Source: Pseudomonadaceae bacterium SI-3
GTDB lineage: Bacteria > Pseudomonadota > Gammaproteobacteria > Pseudomonadales > Pseudomonadaceae
NCBI GenBank assembly: GCA_004010935.1
Contig: CP026511.1
Span: 2,046,001-2,110,000, forward strand
Length of the DNA: 64,000 nucleotides
Reading direction: 5' to 3'
Below, piece after piece: positions 37,139 to 51,091 of the stretch; the stretch's first letter is position 1, and each line of letters starts with the position of its first letter. Both the position numbers and the translations under genes were made by a program. The notes beneath the pieces were generated by a model. It worked only from the letters and a program-made list of their open reading frames with translations. It was not told the DNA's origin and made no database searches.

Positions 37139-38056
37139 TCAGTCCTCCGACTCTTGCGAGAGGCTATACACATAAGCTGCCAGCAGGTGCACCTTGTCGT
37201 TTCCAAGAATGTGTTCCTGGGCTGGCATCCGGCCATTCCGACCGTAGCGTAGGGTCTGCTGAATCTGTCCGAAGCTCGAGCCGTAAAGCCAGACGTTGTC
37301 GGTCAGATTAGGCGCGCCCATGGCCTGGGTGCCTTTGCCTGCAGGACCATGACAAGCTACACAATTGGCTGCGAAGATTTTTTGACCCTGCTCAATGTCG
37401 ACGTTGATACCCTCGGGGGTATCGCGACCGGACAGGCTGCGAACGTAACCGGTTACATTGCGGATGCCATCTTCGCCGATCACGTCACGCCATGCAGGCA
37501 TGGCTGCCTGCCGTCCGCCCATGATGGTGGTCTTGATGGTTTCAGGCGCGCCGCCCCACAGCCAGTCGCCGTCGGTCAGGTTGGGGAAGCCGTAGGCACC
37601 CTTGGCATCCGAACCATGGCAGACGGAGCAGTTGGAAGCGAACAGGCGGCCACCCATTTTCAGGGCTTGCGGATCCTGAGCGACTTGCTCTACGGGCATC
37701 GCCGCGAACTTCGCATAAAGCGGACCGTACTGCTCGTCCGCCTTGTCCATTTCGCGCTGCCATTCCTTCACTTGGGTCCAGCCGCCCTCGTAGCCGGGCA
37801 GCACGCCCTTCCAGTTGCCCAGCCCCGGATACAGTGCCAAGTAACCCAGAGCGAAGATCACCGTGGCAACGAACAGCAGGAACCACCAGCGCGGGAGCGG
37901 GTTGTCGTATTCCTCGATTCCATCGTAGGAATGGCCGACGGTTTCTTCGGTGCTGTCGTGGCGTTGTCCCTTGCGAGTCGCGAGCAGCAGCCAGACCAGT
38001 GCGGCAATGGTCCCCAAGCTCAGCAGGGTGATGTACCAACTCCAAAACGAGGTCAT
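37139..38056 (-). CDS. ccoP: cbb3 oxidase dihaem subunit CcoP (proximal operon)
   Basis: A 305-residue membrane-anchored cytochrome c with two N-terminal helices and two haem-binding CxxCH sites ([12 protein letters not shown] and [12 protein letters not shown]). It passes electrons to CcoO. It starts 1 nt after the ccoQ stop. The distal-operon copy is similar but diverges in the loops. Confidence 0.97.
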   Translation of the reverse strand: MTSFWSWYITLLSLGTIAALVWLLLATRKGQRHDSTEETVGHSYDGIEEYDNPLPRWWFLLFVATVIFALGYLALYPGLGNWKGVLPGYEGGWTQVKEWQREMDKADEQYGPLYAKFAAMPVEQVAQDPQALKMGGRLFASNCSVCHGSDAKGAYGFPNLTDGDWLWGGAPETIKTTIMGGRQAAMPAWRDVIGEDGIRNVTGYVRSLSGRDTPEGINVDIEQGQKIFAANCVACHGPAGKGTQAMGAPNLTDNVWLYGSSFGQIQQTLRYGRNGRMPAQEHILGNDKVHLLAAYVYSLSQESED

Positions 38057-38239
38057 TTATTTCTTACTCCTGGAAGCTTCTTCATCACGCTTGTTGGCGT
38101 CGGGCTCGTCCGCGAAGGGCAGGTTGGCCGCTTCGTCGAAGCTTTTCTTGCGCTTGCTGCTATAAGCCCAAAGGATGATGGCTATCATTGCGACGAAAAC
38201 GAGAATTGTGCCCAGGCCGCGAAGAGTCCCGATATCCAT
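38057..38239 (-). CDS. ccoQ: cbb3 oxidase small subunit CcoQ
   Basis: A 60-residue protein with one membrane helix (TILVFVAMIAIILWAYS) and a charged tail (KRKKSFDEAANLPFADEP) typical of CcoQ, which stabilises the complex and shields it in oxygen. It lies between ccoO and ccoP. The distal operon has no counterpart. Confidence 0.93.
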   Translation of the reverse strand: MDIGTLRGLGTILVFVAMIAIILWAYSSKRKKSFDEAANLPFADEPDANKRDEEASRSKK

Positions 38240-38245
38240 GGTGCG

Positions 38246-38857
<612 letters not shown>

Positions 38858-38869
38858 TTATCGGTTCCC

Positions 38870-40642
<1,773 letters not shown>

Positions 40643-41578
40643 TTACTGCTTGGCTACGCGTTCCGGCTTTTGCGAAAGGCTGTAAACGTAGGCGGCCAGG
40701 AGGTGCACTTTGTCGTTGCCCAGGTATTGTTCCTGCGCAGGCATCTGTCCGTTGCGGCCGTGACGAATGGTCTGCTGCAGCTGCGGCAGACTGGAACCGT
40801 AGATCCAGCCGGCAGGGTTGGTCAGTTTCGGTGCGCCCAGGGCGGCCATGCCTTCCCCATTTGCACCGTGGCAGACCGAGCAGGTCTGAGCATAGACCTG
40901 ACCACCCGCTACGGCGTCTGCGTCGCTGCCTTCTGGCAGGGGAAGACCGGCCAGACCAGTGCGTACATAGGCTGCGACGTTCTTCACGCCTTCTTCACCG
41001 ATGACCTGGCCCCAGGCCGGCATCGCTGCAACCCGACCGTGGAGGATAGTCGTCTTGATGGTCTCGGCATCGCCGCCCCAGCGCCAGTCGCTATCCGCCA
41101 GGTTCGGGAAGCCGACCGCGCCTTTGGCGTCCGATCCGTGGCAAACCGAGCAATAGTTGGCGAAGAGCCGGCCACCGATCTTCAGCGCCCGCTCGTCCTG
41201 AGCGACCTGCGCCACAGACATGGCGGAATATTTGGCAAAGATCGGACCGAATTTCGCGTCAGCCTGATCAACTTCACGCTGCCACTGCTTGTCCTGCGTC
41301 CAGCCGTCTTCATAGCCCGGCATGACCCCTTTCCAGTTACCCAGGCCCGGGTAGAGCACCAGATAGAAAATGCCGAACACCAAAGTGCCGATGAACAGCA
41401 TGAACCACCACCGGGGTAGCGGGTTGTCATATTCCTCGATACCGTCGAAGGAATGTCCCATGGTCTTGTCGGTCGTGCCTTCGGACTCGCCCTTACGGGT
41501 GGCGAAGATCAGCCAGAACAGAGCGACAATAGTGCCCAGCGTCAGCAGGGCGATGTATCCACTCCAGAATGCGTTCAT
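40643..41578 (-). CDS. ccoP: cbb3 oxidase dihaem subunit CcoP (distal operon)
   Basis: A 311-residue counterpart of the other CcoP with two haem sites ([12 protein letters not shown] and [12 protein letters not shown]), two N-terminal helices and a slightly longer loop before the second haem. It begins 99 nt after ccoO with no ccoQ between. Confidence 0.97.
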   Translation of the reverse strand: MNAFWSGYIALLTLGTIVALFWLIFATRKGESEGTTDKTMGHSFDGIEEYDNPLPRWWFMLFIGTLVFGIFYLVLYPGLGNWKGVMPGYEDGWTQDKQWQREVDQADAKFGPIFAKYSAMSVAQVAQDERALKIGGRLFANYCSVCHGSDAKGAVGFPNLADSDWRWGGDAETIKTTILHGRVAAMPAWGQVIGEEGVKNVAAYVRTGLAGLPLPEGSDADAVAGGQVYAQTCSVCHGANGEGMAALGAPKLTNPAGWIYGSSLPQLQQTIRHGRNGQMPAQEQYLGNDKVHLLAAYVYSLSQKPERVAKQ

Positions 41579-41677
41579 CTGTTACTCCTGGGCAGCCCGA
41601 ACGCTCGAACTGCCCGCGATGTTGGTTCCCTGACGGCTGCCCTGCAGCGCGTCGTTCTCGAAAGCTGGCAGTCGATA
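41579..41677 (-). other. Intercistronic gap where ccoQ would lie; possible remnant
   Basis: In this operon ccoQ is absent: the gap is 99 nt, too short for the about 180-nt gene. In the ccoO frame the gap is open right after the ccoO stop and ends with TAA shortly before ccoP. The peptide it would encode includes RLPAFENDA, faintly like NLPFADEPDA in the proximal CcoQ tail. It could be a decayed ccoQ end or chance. Confidence 0.4.
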
Positions 41678-42292
<615 letters not shown>

Positions 42293-42300
42293 TCAGCTCC

Positions 42301-43725
42301 TCAGGCGATCTGCGCGGCGGCTTCGTATTCGGCCGGCTTGGAGGCCTGCACGGTGCGCCAGGTGTTGTAGGCCATCAGCAACATGCCGGTGAAGAAGATC
42401 GCACCACCGATCATGCGCACCACAAAGCCCGGATGGCTGGCTTCAAGCGCTTCGACGAAGGAGTAGGTGAGCGTGCCGTCTTCGTTGATTGCACGCCACA
42501 TCAGACCCTGAGCGATACCGTTCACCCACATCGAGGCGATGTAGAGCACGGTGCCGATGGTGGCGAGCCAGAAGTGCGCGTTGATCAGGCCAATGCTGTG
42601 CATCTGGGTGCGGCCGAACACTTTCGGGATCAGGTGATAGAGCGCACCGATGGACACCATGGCAACCCAGCCGAGCGCACCGGCATGAACGTGGCCGATG
42701 GTCCAGTCGGTGTAGTGGGACAGAGCGTTGACGGTCTTGATTGCCATCATCGGGCCTTCGAAGGTCGACATGCCGTAGAACGCCAGCGACACCACCAGGA
42801 ACCGCAGGATCGGGTCGCTGCGCAGCTTATGCCAGGCGCCGGACAGGGTCATCATGCCGTTGATCATGCCGCCCCAGCTCGGTGCCAAGAGGATCAGCGA
42901 CATCACCATGCCCAGCGACTGCGCCCAATCAGGCAGCGCGGTGTAGTGCAGGTGGTGTGGGCCGGCCCAGATGTAGACGGTGATCAGCGCCCAGAAGTGG
43001 ACGATCGACAGGCGATAGGAATACACCGGACGTTCGGCCTGCTTCGGCACGAAGTAATACATGATTCCGAGGAAGCCAGCGGTGAGGAAGAAGCCAACGG
43101 CGTTATGGCCGTACCACCACTGCACCATCGCATCGGTCGCACCGGCATACACCGAGTAGGACTTCATCGCCGTGACCGGGATTTCCAGGTTGTTGACGAG
43201 ATGCAGAATCGCCACAGTCAGGATGAATGCGCCGAAGAACCAGTTGCCGACGTAGATGTGCTTGACCTTACGCGTGGCCAGCGTGCCGAAGAACACGACC
43301 GCGTAGGACACCCAGACGATGGTGATCAGAATGTCGATCGGCCACTCCAGCTCCGCGTATTCCTTGGAGCTGGTGAAACCCAGCGGCAGGGAGATCGCGG
43401 CGAGCAGGATGACCAGCTGCCAACCCCAGAACGTGAACGCGGCCAGTTTCGGCGCGAACAGTGTGGTCTGACAGGTGCGCTGGACCGAGTAGTAGGAGGT
43501 CGCGAACAATGCACAGCCGCCGAAGGCGAAGATCACCGCGTTGGTGTGCAATGGGCGTAGACGACCGAAACTGGTCCATGGGAGGTCGAAGTTGAGAAAC
43601 GGCCAGGCCAATTGTGCTGCGATGAAAACGCCGAGCCCCATCCCGACGATTCCCCACACCACCGTCATGATGGCGAATTGGCGGACCACCTTGTAGTCAT
43701 AGGCGGTACTGGTTGCTGTGTTCAT
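42301..43725 (-). CDS. ccoN: cbb3 oxidase catalytic subunit CcoN (distal operon)
   Basis: A 474-residue catalytic subunit paralogous to the proximal CcoN with the same ligand motifs ([36 protein letters not shown]). The start [12 protein letters not shown] at 43725 is used. An ANR box lies about 114 bp upstream, so this operon is probably induced at low oxygen. In P. stutzeri ZoBell, as I recall, the ccoQ-less operon is called cbb3-1. Confidence 0.97.
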   Translation of the reverse strand: MNTATSTAYDYKVVRQFAIMTVVWGIVGMGLGVFIAAQLAWPFLNFDLPWTSFGRLRPLHTNAVIFAFGGCALFATSYYSVQRTCQTTLFAPKLAAFTFWGWQLVILLAAISLPLGFTSSKEYAELEWPIDILITIVWVSYAVVFFGTLATRKVKHIYVGNWFFGAFILTVAILHLVNNLEIPVTAMKSYSVYAGATDAMVQWWYGHNAVGFFLTAGFLGIMYYFVPKQAERPVYSYRLSIVHFWALITVYIWAGPHHLHYTALPDWAQSLGMVMSLILLAPSWGGMINGMMTLSGAWHKLRSDPILRFLVVSLAFYGMSTFEGPMMAIKTVNALSHYTDWTIGHVHAGALGWVAMVSIGALYHLIPKVFGRTQMHSIGLINAHFWLATIGTVLYIASMWVNGIAQGLMWRAINEDGTLTYSFVEALEASHPGFVVRMIGGAIFFTGMLLMAYNTWRTVQASKPAEYEAAAQIA

Positions 43726-43822
43726 GTATGGGCTTCCATCCACGGTAATGAGCATGTTTTTTGTTGCGCTGAGCAGAGATTTCTTTCAATAGAAAGCGGG
43801 GGCAAGGATGGGCACTGGGCAA

Positions 43823-44497
43823 ATGGCCGGTATTGACGCCGGTCAATACTCACAGAGCGACGAAATTCCATTCGTCCGGCGTGATCAACCGGAAGCGGAG
43901 GTTTGTGCCAGCTTGATTCTGGCGCATGGAGCGGGCGCTCCGATGGACAGTCCTTTCATGGAGCAGATGACTGAACGGCTGGTCGCGCGGGGCGTCGCGG
44001 TCTATCGCTTCGAGTTCGCTTATATGGCTGAGCGACGTCAGAGCGGGCGCAAGCGGCCGCCCAATCCTCAGGCGCAGCTGCTGCAGAAATGGCGTGCGGT
44101 TTATCGAACGGTGCGACAGCAGGCCGCAGGGCGATTGGCCGTTGGCGGCAAGTCGATGGGTGGTCGGATGGCGAGCTTGCTGGCCGATGAGCTCGCGGCT
44201 GATGCGCTGGTATGCCTGGGCTATCCGTTCTATGCCGTAGGCAAGCCGGAAAAGCCACGCGTGGCACACCTGGCGGAGCTGCAAACGCCCACACTGATCA
44301 TTCAGGGTGAACGCGACGCCTTGGGCTGCCGCAGTACCGTGGCCGGCTACGCCCTATCGCCGGCGATTCGTCTTGATTGGCTGGCTGAGGCGGACCACGA
44401 TCTCAAGCCGCTTAAGCGGTCCGGAATCACGCACGGACAACACCTGGACAGTGCCGCCGATGCCGTTGCGGCATTCCTTGGTTGTCCTTCCCGGTAA
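43823..44497 (+). CDS. Tex30/KANL3-like alpha/beta hydrolase
   Basis: A hydrolase of about 224 residues with LAHGAGAPMDSPFMEQM (oxyanion region), nucleophile elbow VGGKSMGGRMAS, acid-strand LIIQGERDALG and catalytic His in EADHDLKP, matching the bacterial group related to Tex30/KANL3. The true start is unclear: no good ribosome site precedes the ATG at 43823, and a candidate ANR box (43833-43846) would lie inside the coding region. Divergent from the distal ccoN; ends at a strong convergent terminator. Substrate unknown. Confidence 0.8.
   Translation: MAGIDAGQYSQSDEIPFVRRDQPEAEVCASLILAHGAGAPMDSPFMEQMTERLVARGVAVYRFEFAYMAERRQSGRKRPPNPQAQLLQKWRAVYRTVRQQAAGRLAVGGKSMGGRMASLLADELAADALVCLGYPFYAVGKPEKPRVAHLAELQTPTLIIQGERDALGCRSTVAGYALSPAIRLDWLAEADHDLKPLKRSGITHGQHLDSAADAVAAFLGCPSR
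43833..43846. promoter_or_regulatory. ANR box upstream of the distal cbb3 operon
   Basis: TTGAC-GCCG-GTCAA is a perfect palindrome of the ANR/FNR form (outer TTGA/TCAA intact). Its centre is about 114 bp from the ccoN start; a weak CATCCT at 43805-43810 on the minus strand has roughly the class II -10 spacing. Confidence 0.65.
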
Positions 44498-44505
44498 CAC
44501 CAAAT

Positions 44506-44532
44506 GCCCGCTACAGCGATGCTGTAGCGGGC
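44506..44532. terminator. Bidirectional terminator between hydrolase and aer
   Basis: GCCCGCTACAGC-GAT-GCTGTAGCGGGC is a perfect 12-bp stem with a 3-nt loop between two convergent genes, suiting both strands. Confidence 0.7.
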
Positions 44533-44563
44533 GCTGATGATGGCGCACCGGCGCTCGCTTCAG

Positions 44564-46132
44564 TTACCGGTTGAAGCGTTCCACCAGGCTGTATTGTGAC
44601 TGCGCAGTGGCCGCGAGGTCTTCTGACAGCAGCGCCGAGCTCTGGGCGTCGCCTGAGGTCTGATCGGCGAGCCGGGCGATGTTGCCGACGTTCTGGCTGA
44701 TCTCGTCGGCCACTGCGCTTTGCTGTTCGGTAGCGGAGGCGATCTGTGAGGTCATGTCGATGATGCGACCCACCGCCTCGCTGATGCCGACCAGCGCTTT
44801 GTCGGCGTCGACTACCCGCTTGACCCCTTGGTTTGCCTGGCTGCGCCCTTGCTCTGTCGTCTCAACCGCCTGGCGTGCCTGCTGTTGCAGTTTTTCGATC
44901 AACTGATGGATCTGCCCGGTGGCCGCTGCGGTACGTTGGGCCAGTTGACGTACTTCATCCGCCACCACCGCAAAGCCACGGCCGCTTTCACCGGCCCGTG
45001 CCGCTTCGATGGCTGCGTTCAGTGCAAGCAGGTTGGTCTGGTCGGCGATGCTCTTGATCACGTCGACCACGGTGCCGATCTCGTTGCTGTTCTGTGCCAG
45101 TGCGGAAACGGCATCACCGGTTTCGGTGACGGCCGCGGCCAACAGCTCGATGGCCTTGCGCGTATCCGAGCCAATTTTCTGGCCATGCGCGGTGAGCTGG
45201 TTGGCTTGCTCGGTTGCCTCTGCGGCCAGTGCCACATTGCTGGCGACTTCTTGTGTGGTAGCCGCCATCTGGGTAATCGCCGCAGCGACCTGTTCGGTCT
45301 CGTGATGCTGGCGCGACAGCCCTTCGGAGCAACTGTGGGCAAGTTGTTCTGCGCGCTTGGCCTGCTGTTGCAGTTGTACGGCGCTGTCTTGCAGGCGGGT
45401 CAGGCAGGTCTTCAGGCGTGCATGCTCGCTGAGCAGAGCCATCTCCAGCCGTGCTTCGTCACCCTGGCTGTCGGTGTACATCTGCGCAATCAGCGGATCG
45501 CTGTTCGACTGTTCGGCCAGACGCAACAGCCGCCTTATTCCGCGCATCTGCCAATGACGGCCGGCGAGACCGAGTGGAATCGATAGCAAAGCAGCAAGCG
45601 CGAAACCCCAGCCATGATCGTGCCAGGCGCCGATCATAAAACTGATCTGGCTAATGACGATAAAAGGCAGCCAATTAACTACGATGGGCAGCCACCTGTC
45701 GCGCTGCGGAACGCCACTCTTCCCTGCGTTGAGTCGTGCATAGAGCGCTTCGGCGCGCCCGACTTGCTCACGGGTTGGCTTGGTGCGGACCGACTCATAC
45801 CCTATGACCTTGCGCTGAACATCCAGTACCGGCGTGACATAAGCGTTGACCCAGTAGTGGTCACCGTTATTGCGTCGATTCTTGACGATCCCCATCCACG
45901 GCTTGCCATCCTTGAGCGTGGCCCACATGTGCGCGAATACGGCCGAAGGGACGTCAGGATGGCGAATCAGGTTGTGCGGCGCGCCGATCAGATCGCCACG
46001 TTCAAAACCGCTGACTTCCGCAAAGATATCGTTGCAGTAGGTGATGGTCCCGGTGAGATCGGTGGTTGAGATCAGCCGTTGCTGATCGGGAAATGCATAC
46101 TCGCGCTGGGTGACGGGCTGGTTGTTTCGCAT
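44564..46132 (-). CDS. aer: Aerotaxis receptor / methyl-accepting chemotaxis protein
   Basis: A 522-residue energy-taxis receptor. The N-terminal PAS domain (about residues 20-115) contains [22 protein letters not shown] and [23 protein letters not shown], typical of Aer. A paired hydrophobic segment anchors it near residues 150-190. The C-terminal signalling hairpin has the conserved tip [21 protein letters not shown]. Aer homologues sense redox through FAD. It sits in the respiratory block beside cbb3 and acnA. The start at 46132 ([15 protein letters not shown]) matches the family. Confidence 0.93.
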   Translation of the reverse strand: MRNNQPVTQREYAFPDQQRLISTTDLTGTITYCNDIFAEVSGFERGDLIGAPHNLIRHPDVPSAVFAHMWATLKDGKPWMGIVKNRRNNGDHYWVNAYVTPVLDVQRKVIGYESVRTKPTREQVGRAEALYARLNAGKSGVPQRDRWLPIVVNWLPFIVISQISFMIGAWHDHGWGFALAALLSIPLGLAGRHWQMRGIRRLLRLAEQSNSDPLIAQMYTDSQGDEARLEMALLSEHARLKTCLTRLQDSAVQLQQQAKRAEQLAHSCSEGLSRQHHETEQVAAAITQMAATTQEVASNVALAAEATEQANQLTAHGQKIGSDTRKAIELLAAAVTETGDAVSALAQNSNEIGTVVDVIKSIADQTNLLALNAAIEAARAGESGRGFAVVADEVRQLAQRTAAATGQIHQLIEKLQQQARQAVETTEQGRSQANQGVKRVVDADKALVGISEAVGRIIDMTSQIASATEQQSAVADEISQNVGNIARLADQTSGDAQSSALLSEDLAATAQSQYSLVERFNR

Positions 46133-46215
46133 GAGGGGTACGCCTGGCAGTCGAGGTGGCCGTAGCCACATGTATCGTCCTGGTCCGGCCGTTTGATCGG
46201 CGTCTTCAGAGTGAT

Positions 46216-46231
46216 GTCAAATTGACGTCAA
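46216..46231. promoter_or_regulatory. Overlapping palindromes upstream of aer
   Basis: GTCAAATTGAC (46216-46226) and TTGACGTCAA (46222-46231) overlap, about 85-100 bp before aer. They share half sites with ANR boxes but lack the four-base spacer, so ANR binding is not supported. Confidence 0.3.
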
Positions 46232-46311
46232 ATCTGTGACCAGTGTGCTGAGCAACGTAACGGCTGATTTACCAAGGACTTAAGCGTCAACCCGACAATC
46301 GGCGGAAATAA

Positions 46312-46342
46312 AAAACCCGCTGCAGGCTCTGCAGCGGGTTTT
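46312..46342 (-). terminator. Rho-independent terminator of acnA
   Basis: CCCGCTGCAG-GCT-CTGCAGCGGG is a perfect 10-bp stem flanked by A and T runs, located 26 nt after the acnA stop; on the minus strand it is followed by TTTTTATTT. Confidence 0.9.
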
Positions 46343-46367
46343 GTGTGGCGCAGTAGCGGCTCGCCGA

Positions 46368-49043
46368 TCAACCTTCGATCAATTGACGAAGCACAAAGTG
46401 CAGAATGCCGCCGGCCTTGAAGTACTCCACTTCGTTGAGCGTGTCGATACGGCACAGGACCTGGAAGCTGTCGCGTGCACCGTCGGCGCGCTCGATGTCG
46501 ACGGTCAGCAGTTCGCGGGGCTTGATGTCCGCGCTCAGACCGCGGATCGATAGTTTTTCATTACCGGTCAGACCCAGTGTTTGCCGAGTCTGGTCACCTA
46601 CGAATTGCAACGCCAATACACCCATGCCGATCAGGTTCGACCGATGGATACGCTCGAAGCTTTCAGCAATAACGGCTTTCACGCCTAGCAGGTTGGTGCC
46701 TTTGGCGGCCCAGTCGCGGCTGGAGCCGGTGCCGTACTCCTTGCCCGCAATGACCACCAGCGGCACGCCTTCAGCCTGGTAGCGCATGGCGGCGTCATAG
46801 ATCGACATGCGATCCCCGTTTGGCTGGTACAGCGTGTTTCCGCCTTCCTCACCGCCGAGCATCTCGTTCTTGATGCGGATGTTTGCGAAGGTGCCACGCA
46901 TCATCACTTCATGGTTACCGCGGCGTGAGCCATAGGAGTTGAAGTCCTCCGGTTGAACGCCCAGCTCCTGAAGATAAACACCGGCCGGAGAGCTGGCCTT
47001 GATATTGCCTGCAGGGGAAATGTGGTCAGTGGTGATGGAATCGCCGAACAGGGCCAGGATCCGCGCATTCTCGACGTCCGCGGGCGGCGTCAGGCGTTGC
47101 CCGATGTCTTCAAAGAACGGCGGGTTCTGCACATAGCTGGAGTTGTTGTTCCATGTGTAGGTGTCGCCTTCGGTGAACTCGATGGACTGCCAGTGCTCGT
47201 CGCCACTGAATACATCGGCGTAGCGCGTGCGGAACATCTGTCCGTCGATCTTGCTGACCGCTTCGTCCACCTCCGCGCTGGTCGGCCAGATGTCCTTGAG
47301 ATAGACCGGCTGGTTCTGTTTGTCGTAGCCGATCGGATCCTTGTCCATGTTGATCCGCGTGGTGCCGGCCAGGGCGAAAGCCACTACCAGTGGCGGCGAA
47401 GCCAGCCAATTGGCTTTGACCAGCGGATGCACGCGGCCTTCAAAGTTACGGTTGCCGGACAGCACCGAAGACACCACCAGATCGTTGTCGGTGATGGCCT
47501 GGCCAATGGCGTCAGGTAGGGGGCCGGAGTTGCCGATGCAGGTGGTGCACCCGTAGCCGACCAGATTGAAGCCCAGCTGATCGAGGTAGGTGGTCAACTC
47601 AGCGCGTTCAAGGTAATCGGTGACCACCTTGGAGCCGGGGGCCAGCGAGGACTTCACCCATGGCGCTCGCTGCAAGCCACGCTCCAGTGCTTTCTTGGCC
47701 ACTAGGCCTGCAGCCATCAGTACGTTCGGGTTGGAGGTGTTGGTGCAAGAGGTGATGGCTGCAATAACCACAGCGCCATGCTTGAGGCCGTACTCTTCGC
47801 CGGTAACCGGGAACGATGCGTCGATCTGCTGCGTCTTGCCGCTGGTTTCCAGGAGCAGATCGAAATTCGCGCCGATGTCGCCTAGCGTTACCCTGTCCTG
47901 CGGACGCTTCGGACCGGCCAGTGATGGTTTGACTTCGGCCAGATCCAGTTCCAGCGTGGCGGTAAACACCGGATCCGGCGAGTTGGTGTCGCGCCACATG
48001 CCCTGAGCCTTGCTATAAGCCTCGACCAGGGCGATACGGTCTTCGTCACGACCGGTCAGGCGCAGGTAATCGATGGTGATCTGGTCAACGGGGAAGAAGC
48101 CGCAGGTCGCGCCATATTCGGGTGCCATGTTGCCGATGGTGGCGCGATCGGCGAGGGGGAGGTGGTCCAGGCCTGGACCAAAGAACTCGACGAATTTGCC
48201 CACGACACCGTGCTTGCGCAGGATCTGCGTCACGGTCAGCACCAGATCGGTGGCCGTCACGCCTTCGTTGAGCTTGCCGGTCAGGCGCATGCCGATCACT
48301 TCCGGGATCAGCATCGAGACCGGCTGGCCGAGCATCGCCGCTTCCGCCTCGATGCCGCCCACGCCCCAGCCGAGGACGCCAAGGCCGTTAATCATGGTGG
48401 TGTGTGAGTCAGTGCCGACCAGCGTGTCAGGGTAGGCAATGGTTTCGCCGTTCTCTTCCTTGGTCCAGACGACCTGGCCTAGATATTCCAAATTCACCTG
48501 GTGGCAGATGCCGGTGCCCGGCGGTACCACGCGAAAATTGTCGAAGGCCTGCTGGCCCCAGCGTAGGAACTCGTAACGTTCACCGTTGCGCTGCATCTCG
48601 ATATCGACATTCTGCTCGAACGCCTTGTCGGTACCGAAGCGGTCGACCATCACCGAGTGGTCGATTACCAGATCCACCGGCGACAACGGGTTGATCCGCT
48701 GTGGGTCGGCACCGGCACGGGAAACCGCATCTCGCATGGCAGTCAGATCGACCACGGCGGGCACGCCGGTAAAGTCCTGCATCAATACACGTGCCGGGCG
48801 GTACTGGATCTCTCGTTCGGAGGTATGCGTCTGAAGCCACACCGCCAGCGAGTTGAAGTCATCGGCGCGAACCGTCACGTCATCTTCCCAGCGCAGCAGG
48901 TTTTCCAGCAGCACCTTGAGCGAGGTCGGCAAACGGCTGATGTCGCCGAGCTGCTTCGCCGCTTCGGGGAGGCTGTAGTAGTGGTAGGTTTTGCCGTTAA
49001 CGTCGAGGCTGCGACGGCAATTCAGGCTGTCCAGGGATGGCAT
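46368..49043 (-). CDS. acnA: Aconitate hydratase A
   Basis: An 891-residue TCA-cycle aconitase interconverting citrate and isocitrate. The [4Fe-4S] cysteines appear in [11 protein letters not shown] and in [14 protein letters not shown], and the swivel domain has [16 protein letters not shown]. Length and N-terminus match AcnA rather than AcnB. It ends at a strong terminator. Confidence 0.97.
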   Translation of the reverse strand: MPSLDSLNCRRSLDVNGKTYHYYSLPEAAKQLGDISRLPTSLKVLLENLLRWEDDVTVRADDFNSLAVWLQTHTSEREIQYRPARVLMQDFTGVPAVVDLTAMRDAVSRAGADPQRINPLSPVDLVIDHSVMVDRFGTDKAFEQNVDIEMQRNGERYEFLRWGQQAFDNFRVVPPGTGICHQVNLEYLGQVVWTKEENGETIAYPDTLVGTDSHTTMINGLGVLGWGVGGIEAEAAMLGQPVSMLIPEVIGMRLTGKLNEGVTATDLVLTVTQILRKHGVVGKFVEFFGPGLDHLPLADRATIGNMAPEYGATCGFFPVDQITIDYLRLTGRDEDRIALVEAYSKAQGMWRDTNSPDPVFTATLELDLAEVKPSLAGPKRPQDRVTLGDIGANFDLLLETSGKTQQIDASFPVTGEEYGLKHGAVVIAAITSCTNTSNPNVLMAAGLVAKKALERGLQRAPWVKSSLAPGSKVVTDYLERAELTTYLDQLGFNLVGYGCTTCIGNSGPLPDAIGQAITDNDLVVSSVLSGNRNFEGRVHPLVKANWLASPPLVVAFALAGTTRINMDKDPIGYDKQNQPVYLKDIWPTSAEVDEAVSKIDGQMFRTRYADVFSGDEHWQSIEFTEGDTYTWNNNSSYVQNPPFFEDIGQRLTPPADVENARILALFGDSITTDHISPAGNIKASSPAGVYLQELGVQPEDFNSYGSRRGNHEVMMRGTFANIRIKNEMLGGEEGGNTLYQPNGDRMSIYDAAMRYQAEGVPLVVIAGKEYGTGSSRDWAAKGTNLLGVKAVIAESFERIHRSNLIGMGVLALQFVGDQTRQTLGLTGNEKLSIRGLSADIKPRELLTVDIERADGARDSFQVLCRIDTLNEVEYFKAGGILHFVLRQLIEG

Positions 49044-49352
49044 TGGTCTCTCCTTGTGCCCGCACGGCCGGGCTGATTGAGTCGGGAGCGTTCTTTAGAA
49101 CCTAGCGCCTGGCGAAAGGGTTCGCCACGAAACTGGCCGCCAATCGAAATGGCGAAGAGTGCGGGAGTCGGGCCGCGACAGCGTGTTTGCAGCCGCCTAA
49201 AGGCGCTGCTTGCCGGGGTGCAAACGACTCCTGCAACTGTTCACTGGACCGAACCAGTAAGCCCGTGGTTCCCCACTCGGCTATCATGTGCGCCTTTTGT
49301 CGTAGGGGGTGCTGGCGCCGATGCGCTTTGCGCCGCTTATAGGGTTCGTATC
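49044..49352. promoter_or_regulatory. Divergent promoter region of acnA and rlmM
   Basis: A 309-bp non-coding region. A small inverted repeat ACTGG-N6-CCAGT (49243-49258) is the only repeat noticed. Promoters for both neighbours should lie here; none could be placed with confidence. Confidence 0.5.
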
Positions 49353-50402
49353 ATGAATACATTGCTGCTGCATTGCCGCCCCGGTTTCGAGAACGAGGTG
49401 TGCGCCGAAATCAGCGACCAGGCCGCTCGCCTCGATGTGGCCGGCTACGCCAAGGCCAAAGCCGACAGTGCCTGTGCCGAGTTCATCTGCAACGACGCAG
49501 CAGGACCAGAGCGCATGATGCGTGGTGCGCGGTTCGCTCGGCTGATATTTCCCCGGCAGTGGGCGCGCGGCGAATGGCTGGCGCTGCCGGAAACCGACCG
49601 GATCGGTGTGTTGCTCGAACGCCTCAAATCAATGCCGGTGTGCAGCAGCCTGTGGCTGGAAGTGGTGGACACCAACGATGGCAAGGAGCTTTCCAACTTC
49701 TGCCGAAAATTCGAGGGTCCGTTGCGCAAGGCGCTGGAAAAGGTTGGCAGATTGAAGGAGGGCGGTCAGGGGCCGCGCCTGTTGCTTACGTTCAAGAGTG
49801 GTCGTGAGGTCTTTGTTGGCCTGGCCGAGGCGGACAACAGCGCTATGTGGCCGATGGGTATCCCTCGGCTGAAATTCCCCCGCCAGGCGCCGAGTCGTTC
49901 GACTTTGAAACTCGAGGAGGCGTGGCACCATTTTATTCCTCGCGAGCAGTGGGATGAGCGCTTGGCCCCAGGCATGACAGCCGTTGACCTCGGCGCCTCC
50001 CCGGGCGGCTGGACGTGGCAGCTGGTCAACCGGGAAATCGAGGTAATGGCGGTGGACAACGGGCCAATGAACGAAGAGCTGCTCGAGTCCGGTCTGGTCG
50101 GCCATTACCGTGCGGATGGCTTTGCCTTTCGCCCCAAGCGCCCTGTGAATTGGATGGTTTGCGACATCGTCGAGAAGCCCGCAAAGAATGCCGCTTTGCT
50201 TGAAACCTGGATCGGCGAGGGTTTGTGCCGTGAGGCTGTGGTCAACCTGAAGCTTCCAATGAAGCAGCGCTACGCCGAGGTGAAGCGGCTCTTGGAACGC
50301 ATCGCCGACGGGCTTGCCGAACGAGGAGTGAAGGCGAGCATCGGCTGCAAACAGCTATACCATGACCGCGAGGAAGTGACTTGCCATCTGCGTCGGTTGT
50401 AA
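49353..50402 (+). CDS. rlmM: 23S rRNA C2498 2'-O-ribose methyltransferase
   Basis: A 349-residue enzyme with an N-terminal THUMP-like domain and a C-terminal SAM-dependent Rossmann domain ([22 protein letters not shown]). The catalytic lysine region [10 protein letters not shown] and [15 protein letters not shown] at the start identify RlmM. The reading frame is open upstream, but this ATG gives the family N-terminus. Confidence 0.95.
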   Translation: MNTLLLHCRPGFENEVCAEISDQAARLDVAGYAKAKADSACAEFICNDAAGPERMMRGARFARLIFPRQWARGEWLALPETDRIGVLLERLKSMPVCSSLWLEVVDTNDGKELSNFCRKFEGPLRKALEKVGRLKEGGQGPRLLLTFKSGREVFVGLAEADNSAMWPMGIPRLKFPRQAPSRSTLKLEEAWHHFIPREQWDERLAPGMTAVDLGASPGGWTWQLVNREIEVMAVDNGPMNEELLESGLVGHYRADGFAFRPKRPVNWMVCDIVEKPAKNAALLETWIGEGLCREAVVNLKLPMKQRYAEVKRLLERIADGLAERGVKASIGCKQLYHDREEVTCHLRRL

Positions 50403-50452
50403 CCACTGCCGCCTGCTGCGCGACAATACCGTCCTGTTTTCTGGAGCCCCTG

Positions 50453-50704
50453 ATGTCTCGAACTACCGAACTGTCCGCTGATGCGCTGCTCGATGCCAGC
50501 GGCCTCAACTGCCCTGAGCCGGTCATGATGCTGCACAACAAGGTGCGCGATCTGCCTGCGGGCGACGTCTTGAAAGTCATTGCGACCGATCCATCGACCC
50601 AGCGCGATATTCCCAAGTTTTGCGTGTTTCTTGGCCATGAGCTGGTCGACCAGCACGCTGACGACGGCACTTATCTGTACTGGATCCGCAAGAAGCTCGA
50701 CTGA
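50453..50704 (+). CDS. tusA: Sulfur transfer protein TusA
   Basis: An 83-residue SirA/TusA protein. The sulfur-carrying cysteine is in [13 protein letters not shown]; the CPxP motif is intact. TusA relays sulfur from IscS towards tRNA 2-thiouridine. It follows rlmM by about 50 nt. Confidence 0.95.
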   Translation: MSRTTELSADALLDASGLNCPEPVMMLHNKVRDLPAGDVLKVIATDPSTQRDIPKFCVFLGHELVDQHADDGTYLYWIRKKLD

Positions 50705-50731
50705 ACGCCTCGCAACATACGGGCGCCTCGT

Positions 50732-51091
50732 TCAGACGCAGGGAGGCAGAAACACCAGCTGCATGCCGACGAAGACCGTCGCCAACGCCGCGATGACGTG
50801 AATCCCGGACGACACCTTGAGCACGAAAACCTGCCGATCATTTAGATCGTTGGGTTCGTGTGCCAGCTTCCAGGTCCGGCGCCCTAGCCACAGCAGCAGC
50901 ACAATCACCAGCACTGTGAACAGGCCGAAGCTTGCGTTCAGCCAGTTGAATACTCCCTGGCTGGGGTCCGGTGGCGCGATGCCGCAGACCACCGCGTGCG
51001 ATCCGTACATGGCGGCGAACCAGAGGCTCCAGATGGTTAGCCCAAACGGAATCTGAATGGGATGAAAGACGGACGTGCGGTTGTACTTCAT
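50732..51091 (-). CDS. Small membrane protein at the end of the caa3 operon
   Basis: A 119-residue protein with about three helices (FGLTIWSLWFAAMYGS, FGLFTVLVIVLLLWLG, IHVIAALATVFVGMQLVF). Its start overlaps the stop of the subunit I/III gene (TGATG), so it is translationally coupled to the oxidase. It may be a subunit IV-like or assembly protein; it is not recognisable as CtaG or CoxD. Function not assigned. Confidence 0.7.
   Translation of the reverse strand: MKYNRTSVFHPIQIPFGLTIWSLWFAAMYGSHAVVCGIAPPDPSQGVFNWLNASFGLFTVLVIVLLLWLGRRTWKLAHEPNDLNDRQVFVLKVSSGIHVIAALATVFVGMQLVFLPPCV

Noticed and set aside
42433..43560. A 375-codon plus-strand frame opposite the distal ccoN
   Set aside because: Antisense to ccoN, composition-driven, rich in His/Arg/Gln with no domain.
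46188..46202. ANR box upstream of aer (TTGAT-CGGC-GTCTT)
   Set aside because: Only the left half matches consensus; the right half differs at three of five positions.
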